A stretch of DNA of 17,281 bases from Candidatus Uhrbacteria bacterium (GCA_009691315.1 SICT01000015.1:1-17281), one strand, 5' to 3'; numbered from the stretch's first letter, positions 7,485 through 13,489 are shown. Program-made: numbers and translations. The notes: generated from the letters alone by a model not told the origin.

Positions 7485-7513
7485 AGAATACTCGTTAGAC
7501 TCTGCTATGACAA
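7485..7513 (-). promoter_or_regulatory. Promoter of membrane protein-LOG operon, leaderless
   Basis: On the minus strand TTGTCA (7508-7513, five of six) and TATTCT (7485-7490, four of six) lie 17 bp apart. The predicted start is about 7478, the A of the ATG. The -35 overlaps the foot of the hairpin at 7510-7551. Confidence 0.6.
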
Positions 7514-7551
7514 ACCCCGCCTCCGCCAGCTGGCGGATAGACGGGGTTTGT
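7510..7551. terminator. Strong hairpin after HU gene, with palindromic core
   Basis: A 10-bp outer stem ACAAACCCCG (7510-7519) / CGGGGTTTGT (7542-7551) encloses a 16-nt perfect palindrome (TCCGCC AGCT GGCGGA, 7522-7537), with a small internal loop between. It starts 14 nt after the HU stop codon and probably ends that transcript, although neither strand has a good T-tract after it. The palindromic core looks like a short intergenic repeat of the kind dispersed in such genomes. Confidence 0.65.
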
Positions 7552-7564
7552 TCAAAAACCAAAT

Positions 7565-7846
7565 TTACAACACGGCTTCCTTCGCAGCTTTGGCAACGCG
7601 GAATTTTACAACAGTCTTGGCTGGGATCTGAATCGAAGCGCCCGTGGCTGGGTTACGGCCCATGCGCGCCGCGCGATTGACTCTGACCAACTTGCCGAAA
7701 CCTGGGAGAACAAATTCTCCGTTTGTCTTCACCTGCTTATAAGCCATTTCGACCAACGCTTCAAGCATCATCACCACATCTTTCTTGGTGTGGCCGGTCT
7801 TGGCCGCAAGCTCTTGCATGAGTTGAGACTTCGTCATCTTCGCCAT
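7565..7846 (-). CDS. hup: DNA-binding protein HU
   Basis: HU-family nucleoid protein of 93 residues, the normal size. The dimerising helical N-terminus (MTKSQLMQELAAKTGHTKKD) is followed by LPGFGKLVRVNRAARMGRNPATG. That stretch contains the family signature and the beta arm whose proline (in GRNPATG) inserts into and bends DNA. It has its own promoter (7901-7929) and a leader of about 48 nt without a useful SD. It is followed by the hairpin at 7510-7551. Whether it is HU or a specific paralogue cannot be told from one copy; IHF is less likely given the sequence. Confidence 0.97.
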   Translation of the reverse strand: MAKMTKSQLMQELAAKTGHTKKDVVMMLEALVEMAYKQVKTNGEFVLPGFGKLVRVNRAARMGRNPATGASIQIPAKTVVKFRVAKAAKEAVL

Positions 7847-7900
7847 AGAATTTATAAAAACCCTTAAAAAATTAAAGATTTAAAATGGGTTTGCATAGGT

Positions 7901-7929
7901 AGGATATCCCCACCTCTTAAAAAAGACAA
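7901..7929 (-). promoter_or_regulatory. HU gene promoter
   Basis: On the minus strand TTGTCT (7924-7929) and TATCCT (7901-7906) are separated by 17 bp. The start is expected near 7894. The -10 hexamer is the same as those of the secE operon and the GC-rich gene. Confidence 0.55.
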
Positions 7930-7959
7930 GAAAACCTGGGGAAAACGTCAAGGGGCATC

Positions 7960-7988
7960 TTGCGACTCTGCGTGAGACACGTTATGCT
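7960..7988 (+). promoter_or_regulatory. Promoter of HD-domain gene and truD
   Basis: TTGCGA (7960-7965) and TATGCT (7983-7988), each four of six consensus bases, lie 17 bp apart. The start is near 7995, about 20 nt before ATG 8016. It is divergent from the HU promoter, with only 30 bp between the two -35 elements. Confidence 0.5.
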
Positions 7989-8015
7989 GAGAATAATTTT
8001 GAAGTGAAATTTTAT

Positions 8016-8606
8016 ATGTCATCCTCCCGTGATCTTGAATTTTTGTATGAGATTGGATCTCTACGCAATGTTCCACGCGGCTGGCGCCAGCATTTGGCAA
8101 CGGATTGTGCGAGCGATTTGGAGCATAGCTATCGCGTGATGTGGTTGGCGCTCACTCTGGCGCGGCGGGAAAAACAAGGTGATGAAAATAAGATCTTAAA
8201 AATGGCGTTTGCACACGATATTGCGGAAACACGCACGTCTGATTTGTCTTACGTGCAAAAGGTGTATGTGAAAGCAGATGAGGAAGCGTCGGCACGCGAT
8301 CTCTTTGCTGGAACCATTTTGCAAGATTATGTCTCTGTGATTGAAGAATACGAAAAACGTGAATGCATTGAGGCAAAAATTGTGAAGGATGCGGACAATC
8401 TCGATATTGATTTGGAATTAAAAGAATTGGAAGAACGCGGCCACAAACTCCCAGAAAAATGGAAAGAGCTTCGTAAATTCGTGCGTGATAACAAACTTTA
8501 TACGGAATCCGCCAAAAATATGTGGGATGAAATTCAGATCTCCGATCCATCTTCCTGGCATATGACTGCGAACAAATGGCTCAAAATCCCGAGCGCGGGA
8601 AAATAA
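8016..8606 (+). CDS. HD-domain phosphohydrolase, YfbR-like
   Basis: The 196 residues are an HD-superfamily metal-dependent phosphohydrolase. The conserved metal ligands are His37 (LEHSYRV), His67-Asp68 (FAHDIAE) and Asp125 (KDADNLD), the pattern of the YfbR / HD_3 type that hydrolyses deoxynucleoside 5'-monophosphates. The substrate is an inference. ATG 8016 is chosen; an in-frame GTG at 8004 would add four residues and leave too little leader. It ends 4 nt before truD, so the two form an operon. A dNMP phosphatase would fit the nucleotide-metabolism genes further along the window, but it is not next to them. No SD. Confidence 0.85.
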   Translation: MSSSRDLEFLYEIGSLRNVPRGWRQHLATDCASDLEHSYRVMWLALTLARREKQGDENKILKMAFAHDIAETRTSDLSYVQKVYVKADEEASARDLFAGTILQDYVSVIEEYEKRECIEAKIVKDADNLDIDLELKELEERGHKLPEKWKELRKFVRDNKLYTESAKNMWDEIQISDPSSWHMTANKWLKIPSAGK

Positions 8607-8610
8607 CTCC

Positions 8611-10011
8611 ATGCCTGATCAACTAATCTCGCACCTTCGCGAACAAGAGCATGCCCTGGTTGAAGCGATTCGAGCTGAGCATCCGGAACGCGTTGAACGG
8701 ATGGTTTCGCCTGATCCGGATATTATTCTGGGACGCATCGGCATTACCTACCTCTCCCCCGCCCGGCCAAGTGGTTATATTAAATTATTTGCCCATGATT
8801 TTTTGGTGGAAGAAGTGTCGCGTGATGGATCAATCGTCAGCTTGTCGCACGCCAGTCCCTTTGAATCAAACGAGGATGAACGAACGCTGTGGGCTGATTT
8901 GATTAAGGCCAACATCTCCGGATTCAATGCGACGAATGATTTGGCGCATTTATTAAAGATTGAACCTGGGCAAATTGGCTTTGCCGGGATTAAAGATGCG
9001 GTGGCAGTGACAAGTCAGCGTGTAAGTTTGCGCGGCGTAAAAAAAGAATTGGCCGAAACGCTTGAGCATGAACACATGATGCTTAGGCCTGTGCGCTATG
9101 GCAATGGTGCAATCCAACCCGGCGAACTCTCGGGCAATCGTTTTACAATTGTGGTCCGTACAGCTCCAGATCAATCGATTGATACGCTGATGAAACAACT
9201 GGGGCAAGATGGCTTTCTGAATTTCTTCGGCTCTCAACGATTTGGCCCGCGCCTGATCGCGCAACGTCTGGGGCAGAAACTTTTACAGGATGATACGGAT
9301 GGCGCTCTGCAAATATTTTTTGGCGAACCAGGATTATTTGATGTGCCGCTGTATCATGATTTGCGTAAAGCGCTCGGCGAAGCCTATGGGGATTGGGGTC
9401 AGATGTTGGCGATTGCTGAAAACTTTCCTTTTACCCTCTCAAACGAAATTAAAGTCTTAAAAGCTCTACAACGTGATCCGATGAAAACGCGCTTGGCTCT
9501 TGCGCAGATCCAAGAACAGGTAAAAATGTGGGTGTATGGATATGGCTCGTGGGTAGTCAACCGCTATTTATCAGAACTGGTTGAACAGGGAAAAAATATT
9601 CCAGATGAAATTCCGCTGGCTCTCATGGAGCAAGGCCTTCCACCCGAGTACCAGCACCTGTTTGAACATGATGGTACGGAAAATTATTTGGAACAGCTAA
9701 AAAAATTTCCGTATGTGCAGGCAGCCAAGCGCGGCATCCCCGGACGAATCAAACTAACAGATTTAAAGTGGCAAGAAATTCCACAGGGCTGGGTGGTCAG
9801 ATTTTCTCTGCCTAAAGGAGCCTATGCCACGTCCTGCTTGTCTCACATGTTCCGCTTGTATAGTGGCTGGCCGATTCCAGAATGGGTCAAAAAAGAAGAA
9901 GTAGATGCGCTGGCTGCCGTTGAGAATGGAACGATTGCCCCCTTGCGAGAAAAGTTTGCGAGCGTACTTGAACGACCGATATTAAAAGAAGAGGCAGAAA
10001 CGACAAACTAA
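8611..10011 (+). CDS. truD: tRNA pseudouridine synthase D (TruD family)
   Basis: TruD makes pseudouridine 13 in tRNA. Family motifs in order: DFLVEEVSRDG (63-73), GIKDAVAVTSQ (126-136) with the catalytic aspartate Asp129, GNRFTIVVR (175-183), LNFFGSQRFG (203-212) and LPKGAYATSCL (400-410). The protein has 466 residues against about 350 in E. coli. Extra length is at the N-terminus (about 55 residues before the core) and in the middle insertion domain (about 230-390). It is thus closer in size to archaeal/eukaryotic-type members. No SD; it starts 4 nt after the HD-domain gene. It converges with the GC-rich gene, and the hairpin at 10020-10057 lies directly after its stop. Confidence 0.95.
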   Translation: MPDQLISHLREQEHALVEAIRAEHPERVERMVSPDPDIILGRIGITYLSPARPSGYIKLFAHDFLVEEVSRDGSIVSLSHASPFESNEDERTLWADLIKANISGFNATNDLAHLLKIEPGQIGFAGIKDAVAVTSQRVSLRGVKKELAETLEHEHMMLRPVRYGNGAIQPGELSGNRFTIVVRTAPDQSIDTLMKQLGQDGFLNFFGSQRFGPRLIAQRLGQKLLQDDTDGALQIFFGEPGLFDVPLYHDLRKALGEAYGDWGQMLAIAENFPFTLSNEIKVLKALQRDPMKTRLALAQIQEQVKMWVYGYGSWVVNRYLSELVEQGKNIPDEIPLALMEQGLPPEYQHLFEHDGTENYLEQLKKFPYVQAAKRGIPGRIKLTDLKWQEIPQGWVVRFSLPKGAYATSCLSHMFRLYSGWPIPEWVKKEEVDALAAVENGTIAPLREKFASVLERPILKEEAETTN

Positions 10012-10019
10012 ACGAAATG

Positions 10020-10057
10020 AAAAAACCGCCCGATGACCAGTGACCTGGTTGGGCGGT
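10020..10057 (-). terminator. Terminator of the GC-rich gene (possibly shared with truD)
   Basis: ACCGCCC (10025-10031) pairs with GGGCGGT (10051-10057), and inside it ACCAG (10036-10040) pairs with CTGGT (10045-10049). On the minus strand the stem is followed by six T (10020-10025), a standard rho-independent terminator 30 nt past the stop of the 10088-10957 gene. On the plus strand no T-tract follows, so any role for truD is weaker. Confidence 0.8.
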
Positions 10058-10087
10058 GTTAAGAAAGAACGGGGACGAGGAGACGAA

Positions 10088-10957
10088 CTACTCCTTGCCC
10101 TCGAGCAGGCCCTCGACCGTGACGGCCGGGGGGTTGCCCTCGAGCAGGCGCTTCTTCTTCGGATCGGGTACGAGCTGGAAGCTATAGCCGTACCGCGCCT
10201 GCTGGTCGAGATGCAGCTCGGCGTAGGTGTTGAGAGGCTGGAACTTGTGCCACCCAGCCGCCGAGACGTTGATCGTCGCCGGCTGCCCGAAGTTATTGTT
10301 GTTCCAGACCGTCACAGCGACCGCGAGGCCCTTCTCCGCGATGTACTGCGGGAGGTTCTTGGCGATGATCGCCGCCTCGGGCCAGGGGGTCTCACCCTCT
10401 CCGCGGTAGAAATCGATCTGGACGCAGTGCTGCCGCTTCTCGTTCTGGTTCTCCTTGATCTCGCCGATGCGCGCCTTTCCGGCCACGACGTCCGGATCAC
10501 CCGCCTTGTAGTACTGCGGGCGCTCCTTGTGGAACGCGCGGATGACCTGGAAGCCGGCCGCGTCGAGGTCGTCCAGAAACGGCATCAGGGAAACGTGCTT
10601 GATCGCTCCCTGCGGGTTCTGGCCCGTGCGGAAGACATTGATGCCCGAATCCGCCCGTCCCGCTCGCTGATCCTTGATGCCAAAACGCGTCTGCATATTG
10701 CGATGCGCTTCTTCGATCCGCGTCTGCATCTGGGCCTCGATCTTGTCCTTGTTGGCATCGACGCGCGGCCCGAGCGGCTTGTCATCGAAGTCCAACTGCT
10801 GAACCATGCGCCGTGCGCCAAGGCGAGTCGCCAGGGCCCGCGCCTCCGCCGCGCTCGCGACGTAGAGCTTGAGGAACAGCTCGAACGCCGGCAGATGCCA
10901 CGGGACGTTCTTGAAGCTCTTCTCGCCGGGCTTACCGGTCTTGCTGTTGTCGGCCAT
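10088..10957 (-). CDS. GC-rich gene of unknown function
   Basis: A 289-residue protein starting at ATG 10957 (MADNSKTGKPGEKSFKNVPW). I do not recognise its family. It is predicted soluble: no signal peptide, no membrane helix and one cysteine. A Lys/Gly-rich start leads to a helical region (ELFLKLYVASAAEARALATRL), then a charged coil (about 75-105, KDKIEAQMQTRIEEAHRNMQ), then mixed alpha/beta with VWNNNNFGQPATINVS and a basic segment PDPKKKR near the C-terminus. The coding DNA is much more GC-rich than every neighbour, with AAG, GAG, CTG and GCG/GCC codons where flanking genes use AAA and GAA. It has a perfect AAAGGAGG SD, a TTGACA promoter, a structured leader and a terminator. The opposite-strand frame is an Arg/Leu-rich antisense artefact. 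Candidate transferred or very highly expressed gene. Confidence 0.85.
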   Translation of the reverse strand: MADNSKTGKPGEKSFKNVPWHLPAFELFLKLYVASAAEARALATRLGARRMVQQLDFDDKPLGPRVDANKDKIEAQMQTRIEEAHRNMQTRFGIKDQRAGRADSGINVFRTGQNPQGAIKHVSLMPFLDDLDAAGFQVIRAFHKERPQYYKAGDPDVVAGKARIGEIKENQNEKRQHCVQIDFYRGEGETPWPEAAIIAKNLPQYIAEKGLAVAVTVWNNNNFGQPATINVSAAGWHKFQPLNTYAELHLDQQARYGYSFQLVPDPKKKRLLEGNPPAVTVEGLLEGKE

Positions 10958-11074
10958 CTCTGGCCTCCTTTCAAAATGGGTCCGACTTTTGGTCGGCCCT
11001 GATGGTGCCCCAAAGGGGCTTGAAAATGGGCGCACTGGAAGAGGAAATCGGCATGATTGCCTATCCCAGCTTGG
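10958..11074 (-). promoter_or_regulatory. Structured 5' leader with strong SD
   Basis: The roughly 117-nt leader of the GC-rich gene has two hairpins. GCCCC-AAA-GGGGC lies at 11007-11019. GGG-CCGAC / GTCGG-A-CCC (8 bp, one bulge) lies at 10978-10999. On the minus strand each is bordered by a copy of CCCATTTT followed by (C/G)AA; on the plus strand these are AAAATGGG at 10973-10980 and 11023-11030. The SD AAAGGAGG follows the second hairpin at once and is 6 nt from the ATG. Whether the hairpins regulate translation or only protect the mRNA cannot be told by eye; no known riboswitch is recognised. Confidence 0.55.
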
Positions 11075-11080
11075 AGAGTA

Positions 11081-11109
11081 AGGATAGCAGAAAAATAGGC
11101 TTTTGTCAA
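11081..11109 (-). promoter_or_regulatory. Promoter of the GC-rich gene
   Basis: On the minus strand a perfect TTGACA (11104-11109) and TATCCT (11081-11086) are separated by 17 bp, with TG one base before the -10 (extended -10). By match to the sigma-70 consensus it is the strongest promoter I can find in the window. Confidence 0.75.
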
Positions 11110-11143
11110 GGGTTTAGTGGACACTGTCGAAAACCCCCAGTCA

Positions 11144-11271
11144 GACCTCCCTCTTTGTGGAAAGAGGGATCGAGGGAGTTAAAAACCGGAGATTATTGGT
11201 ACCTGGTACCACATAACCCTTTTCTTTTTTAACTCCTCCTAACCTCCTCTTACCGTTAAGAGGAGGAATCT
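11144..11271. repeat. Pair of inverted hairpin repeats before secE
   Basis: Two related C/T-rich units face each other. In the left unit CCCTCTTT (11149-11156) pairs with AAAGAGGG (11161-11168), or alternatively CTCCCTC (11147-11153) pairs with GAGGGAG (11172-11178). In the right unit CCTCCTCTTA (11243-11252) pairs with TAAGAGGAGG (11257-11266). The inner ends GGAGTTAAAAA (11175-11185) and TTTTTAACTCC (11226-11236) are exact reverse complements. Between them TGGTACC is repeated twice in tandem (11197-11210). Together with the leader and promoters listed separately, this accounts for the roughly 400-nt gap between the GC-rich gene and secE. No protein gene is seen there. Confidence 0.7.
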
Positions 11272-11283
11272 ACATGTGAAGGC

Positions 11284-11312
11284 TTGCACGTCTTCTTCTT
11301 TCCTGTTATCCT
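11284..11312 (+). promoter_or_regulatory. secE-nusG-rplK-rplA promoter, extended -10
   Basis: TTGCAC (11284-11289) and TATCCT (11307-11312) are 17 bp apart, with TG one base before the -10. The start should be near 11319, giving a leader of about 47 nt. Sequence and spacing closely match the tuf promoter. Confidence 0.65.
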
Positions 11313-11321
11313 ATACCCATT

Positions 11322-11340
11322 GGCCCGGGAAGGGCCTTTT
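11322..11340 (+). promoter_or_regulatory. Small hairpin plus T4 in the secE leader
   Basis: GGCCC (11322-11326) pairs with GGGCC (11332-11336) and is followed by TTTT (11337-11340), just downstream of the predicted start site. This has the form of a short attenuator or 5' stabilising hairpin; its position so near the 5' end favours stabilisation. Confidence 0.35.
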
Positions 11341-11365
11341 AGAAAACAAATAATTTAATCACTTT

Positions 11366-11716
11366 ATGAATCCCCTTGAATCTATCATCGGCTACGTCCG
11401 TTCCTCCAAAGCAGAATTGGAAAAGGTCTCCTGGCCCAGTCGCCAAGACACTATTCGCTACAGTGCGCTCGTGATTGCGGTGAGTATTTTTGTCGCGGTA
11501 TTTTTTGCCGCGTTGGATTTTGGTCTAGGCAAGGGCGTAGATGCCCTACTCGCTCGCCAAGCTGGGGGACAAACGCAAACCACTCAACCAACCGGGAATC
11601 AGACCCAGCCACAAGTTGTACCGGACATCCAAGCGATCAATCCTGCAACAGGCCAACCGGAAACCGTCAAAGTCACTCCTTCCGGCGAATCACAGAACAT
11701 CAAAATCACACCATAA
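11366..11716 (+). CDS. secE: Preprotein translocase subunit SecE with long C-terminal tail
   Basis: SecE is the small essential clamp of the SecYEG protein-export channel. The conserved cytoplasmic amphipathic helix with KVSWPSRQDT (20-29) leads into one membrane helix at about 33-52, the typical single-spanning form. Such proteins usually end soon after, at about 60-65 residues. Here a tail of roughly 50 residues rich in Gln, Thr and Pro (67-116) continues, which should lie outside the membrane. It is not a frame artefact: the frame stays open to a TAA followed 6 nt later by nusG. There is no SD. First gene of the operon, with a promoter at 11284-11312. Confidence 0.95.
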   Translation: MNPLESIIGYVRSSKAELEKVSWPSRQDTIRYSALVIAVSIFVAVFFAALDFGLGKGVDALLARQAGGQTQTTQPTGNQTQPQVVPDIQAINPATGQPETVKVTPSGESQNIKITP

Positions 11717-11722
11717 TATTTT

Positions 11723-12271
11723 ATGCCAAAACAAACCTCTTCCTACGGTCGGCGCTGGTATGCCATCCACACCTACTCTGGCTACGAAGAAAATGTGGCT
11801 AACAATCTCCGCCAGCGTGTAGATACGCTTGGCATGCAGACAAGTATTTTTCAGGTACTGGTTCCGAAAGAGAAAAAAATTAAAATCAAAAATGGCAAAC
11901 GCCGCGTGTTGGAAGAAAAGATTTTTCCTGGCTACGTGCTCGTAGACATGAGCGTGACGGATGATTCGTGGTATGTGGTGCGCAACACGCCAAACGTCAC
12001 GGGATTTATCGGCACCGGCAACACGCCAACGCCCATGTCACAGAAAGAAATTGATGCGATCATGAAACGCATCGGCACCAAAGAAGAGCCCGAAATTACG
12101 ATTGATCTGCAGCCAGGTATGGCGGTCAAAGTCGGTGAAGGACCGTTTAAAGGATTTGAGGGCAAGGTCAATGAAATTGATGGTGCACGTGGCAAAGTCA
12201 AAGTCTTGGTCAGCATGTTCGGACGTGAAACCCCTCTGGAGCTTGACTTTACTCAGGTGAAAAAGGTATAA
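11723..12271 (+). CDS. nusG: Transcription termination/antitermination factor NusG
   Basis: NusG binds RNA polymerase to increase processivity and links it to Rho or to the ribosome. The 182 residues hold the NGN domain (RRWYAIHTYSGYEENVANNL at 10-29, then KIFPGYVLVDM near 70) and a C-terminal KOW domain (about 130-182; LQPGMAVKVGEGPFKGFEGKV). The start MPKQTSSYGRRWY is close to that of relatives. It begins 6 nt after secE in the universal secE-nusG order. No SD; the upstream sequence is AT-rich. Confidence 0.98.
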   Translation: MPKQTSSYGRRWYAIHTYSGYEENVANNLRQRVDTLGMQTSIFQVLVPKEKKIKIKNGKRRVLEEKIFPGYVLVDMSVTDDSWYVVRNTPNVTGFIGTGNTPTPMSQKEIDAIMKRIGTKEEPEITIDLQPGMAVKVGEGPFKGFEGKVNEIDGARGKVKVLVSMFGRETPLELDFTQVKKV

Positions 12272-12285
12272 CCTCGCAACCAGCT

Positions 12286-12711
12286 ATGGCAAAAAAGATC
12301 AAAACAACCATTAAAGTCCAGGTGATGGGCGGAAAAGCAACCCCCGCTCCTCCTCTTGGACCTGCGCTCGGTCAGCACGGCATGAACATTGCTGAGTTTT
12401 GTCAGCGCATCAATGCCGCGACCCAAGATCGTTTGGGCGAAGTGGTGCCAGCGATCATCACTCTGTATGAAGATCGTACGTACACGTTTATTTTGAAAAC
12501 CCCGCCAGTGCCTGATCTACTCAAAAAAGCGGCCAAGATCGAAAAAGGTTCAGGCAAACCGTTGACCGAAAAAGTCGGCAAAGTGACAAAAGCTCAAGTA
12601 CGCGAAATTGCGGAAAAGAAAATGCCGGATCTGAACTGCCACAGCATTGAAGCGGCCATGAGTCAGGTGGAGGGCACGGCACGCAACATGGGGATTACAG
12701 TTGAAGGATAA
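12286..12711 (+). CDS. rplK: 50S ribosomal protein L11
   Basis: L11 (uL11) forms the base of the factor-binding stalk on 23S rRNA and is the site of thiostrepton action. The 141 residues are the standard length. The N-terminal domain has VQVMGGKATPAPPLGPALGQ (11-30), the proline-rich linker region with conserved PPLGPALGQHG. The C-terminal RNA-binding domain ends near SQVEGTARNMGITVEG. It starts 14 nt after nusG; a weak AAGGT lies upstream, too far for a good SD. The L1-binding-like RNA element follows its stop codon. Confidence 0.98.
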   Translation: MAKKIKTTIKVQVMGGKATPAPPLGPALGQHGMNIAEFCQRINAATQDRLGEVVPAIITLYEDRTYTFILKTPPVPDLLKKAAKIEKGSGKPLTEKVGKVTKAQVREIAEKKMPDLNCHSIEAAMSQVEGTARNMGITVEG

Positions 12712-12735
12712 TCAAATCATAAAAAAATTTATTCT

Positions 12736-12777
12736 TATGTGGGAGCTCTGAAAATATCAGGGCGACCGAACCACGTA
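12736..12777 (+). promoter_or_regulatory. Ribosomal protein L1 leader: mRNA mimic of the 23S L1-binding site
   Basis: The rplK-rplA spacer folds into an outer stem TATGTGG (12736-12742) / CCACGTA (12771-12777) that includes the A of the rplA start codon. An inner stem GCTCTGA (12745-12751) / TCAGGGC (12757-12763) is capped by AAATA. The two stems are separated by the asymmetric internal loop GA and GACCGAA. From memory, the L1 region of E. coli 23S rRNA has the same motif: GUGGGAG...UUUGA on one side and GCCGACC...CCAC on the other. This is the classic feature by which free L1 blocks translation of its own mRNA. No SD is present; the stem itself occupies that place. Confidence 0.85.
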
Positions 12778-13466
12778 TGTCACACGGAAAGCGTTACACG
12801 GAATTAAAGAAGCTCGTTGATTCTAAGAAGCTCTACACACCGGAAGAAGCGGTTGAACTCGTGAAAAAAACGTCGAATACAAAATTTGATGCCACCGTCG
12901 AAGCGCATTTTAATTTGGGAATTGATGTCAAAAAGGGTGAGCAGCAAGTGCGCTCAACAATTGTTTTTCCGCATGGCACGGGCAAAGTAAAAAAAGTTGC
13001 CGCTTTTGTGAGTGGTGATAAGGAAAAGGATGCGAAAGAAGCAGGAGCAGATATTATCGGTGGTGAAGAGTTGATTAGTGAAATTGCCAAAAGTGGAAAG
13101 ATTGATTTTGATATTGCGATCGCCACGCCTGACATGATGGCAAAATTAGCAAAAGTCGCAAAAATTCTTGGACCAAGAGGACTCATGCCTAATCCAAAAA
13201 CAGAAACCGTTGGGCCGAACGTCAAAAAAATGGTGGAAGAGATTAAGAAAGGCAAAGCATCTTTTAAGAATGATGTGACGGGAAATATCCATCTTTCGAT
13301 TGGAAAAATTTCCATGGACGGTAAACAATTGTTGGAAAATTTTCTCGCCTTGGTTGAAGCCGTTAAAAAAACCAAACCTCCATCATCCAAAGGCGTCTTT
13401 CTTCTCTCCGTGACCCTGACCTCAACCATGGGACCTGGTGTGCATGTAGACACGGCAAAAATTTAA
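12777..13466 (+). CDS. rplA: 50S ribosomal protein L1
   Basis: L1 (uL1) forms the mobile stalk that guides deacylated tRNA out of the E site, and it is usually the repressor of its own operon. The 229 residues are the full family length, in two domains. KFDATVEAHFNLGIDVKKGE (37-56) and FPHGTGKVKKVA lie in domain I. Domain II follows, with ILGPRGLMPNPKTETVGPNV (about 130-149), the family signature. The N-terminus MSHGKRYTELKKLVDSKKLY is typical. Translation is probably controlled by the RNA element overlapping its start. Unlike most bacteria, no rplJ-rplL follow; a dCTP deaminase gene starts 23 nt later. Confidence 0.98.
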   Translation: MSHGKRYTELKKLVDSKKLYTPEEAVELVKKTSNTKFDATVEAHFNLGIDVKKGEQQVRSTIVFPHGTGKVKKVAAFVSGDKEKDAKEAGADIIGGEELISEIAKSGKIDFDIAIATPDMMAKLAKVAKILGPRGLMPNPKTETVGPNVKKMVEEIKKGKASFKNDVTGNIHLSIGKISMDGKQLLENFLALVEAVKKTKPPSSKGVFLLSVTLTSTMGPGVHVDTAKI

Positions 13467-13489
13467 CGATAAGGTTCGGACAATTCTTT

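Noticed and set aside
10040..11002. A 320-codon plus-strand open frame over the GC-rich gene
   Set aside because: It is the antisense reading of high-GC3 codons: extremely rich in Arg, Leu, Asp and Val, with no SD or promoter. The minus-strand frame has balanced composition, a perfect SD, a promoter and a terminator.
10012..11110. GC-rich segment as vector or contaminant sequence
   Set aside because: Its promoter has the same TATCCT -10 and 17-bp spacing as native promoters here, and its terminator sits neatly behind truD. A chimeric assembly cannot be fully excluded without reads.
11144..11271. Possible CRISPR array or small RNA gene
   Set aside because: Only two inverted units of unequal sequence and no regular spacers; no cas genes nearby. 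No tRNA-like cloverleaf was noticed anywhere in the window.
11257..11282. AGGAGG followed by ATG (11274) as a gene start
   Set aside because: The ATG is followed at once by TGA, and the AGGAGG is one arm of a hairpin repeat.
12833..13453. A 206-codon minus-strand frame over rplA
   Set aside because: Antisense shadow of a certain ribosomal protein gene; rich in Ser, Phe and Pro, with no start signals.
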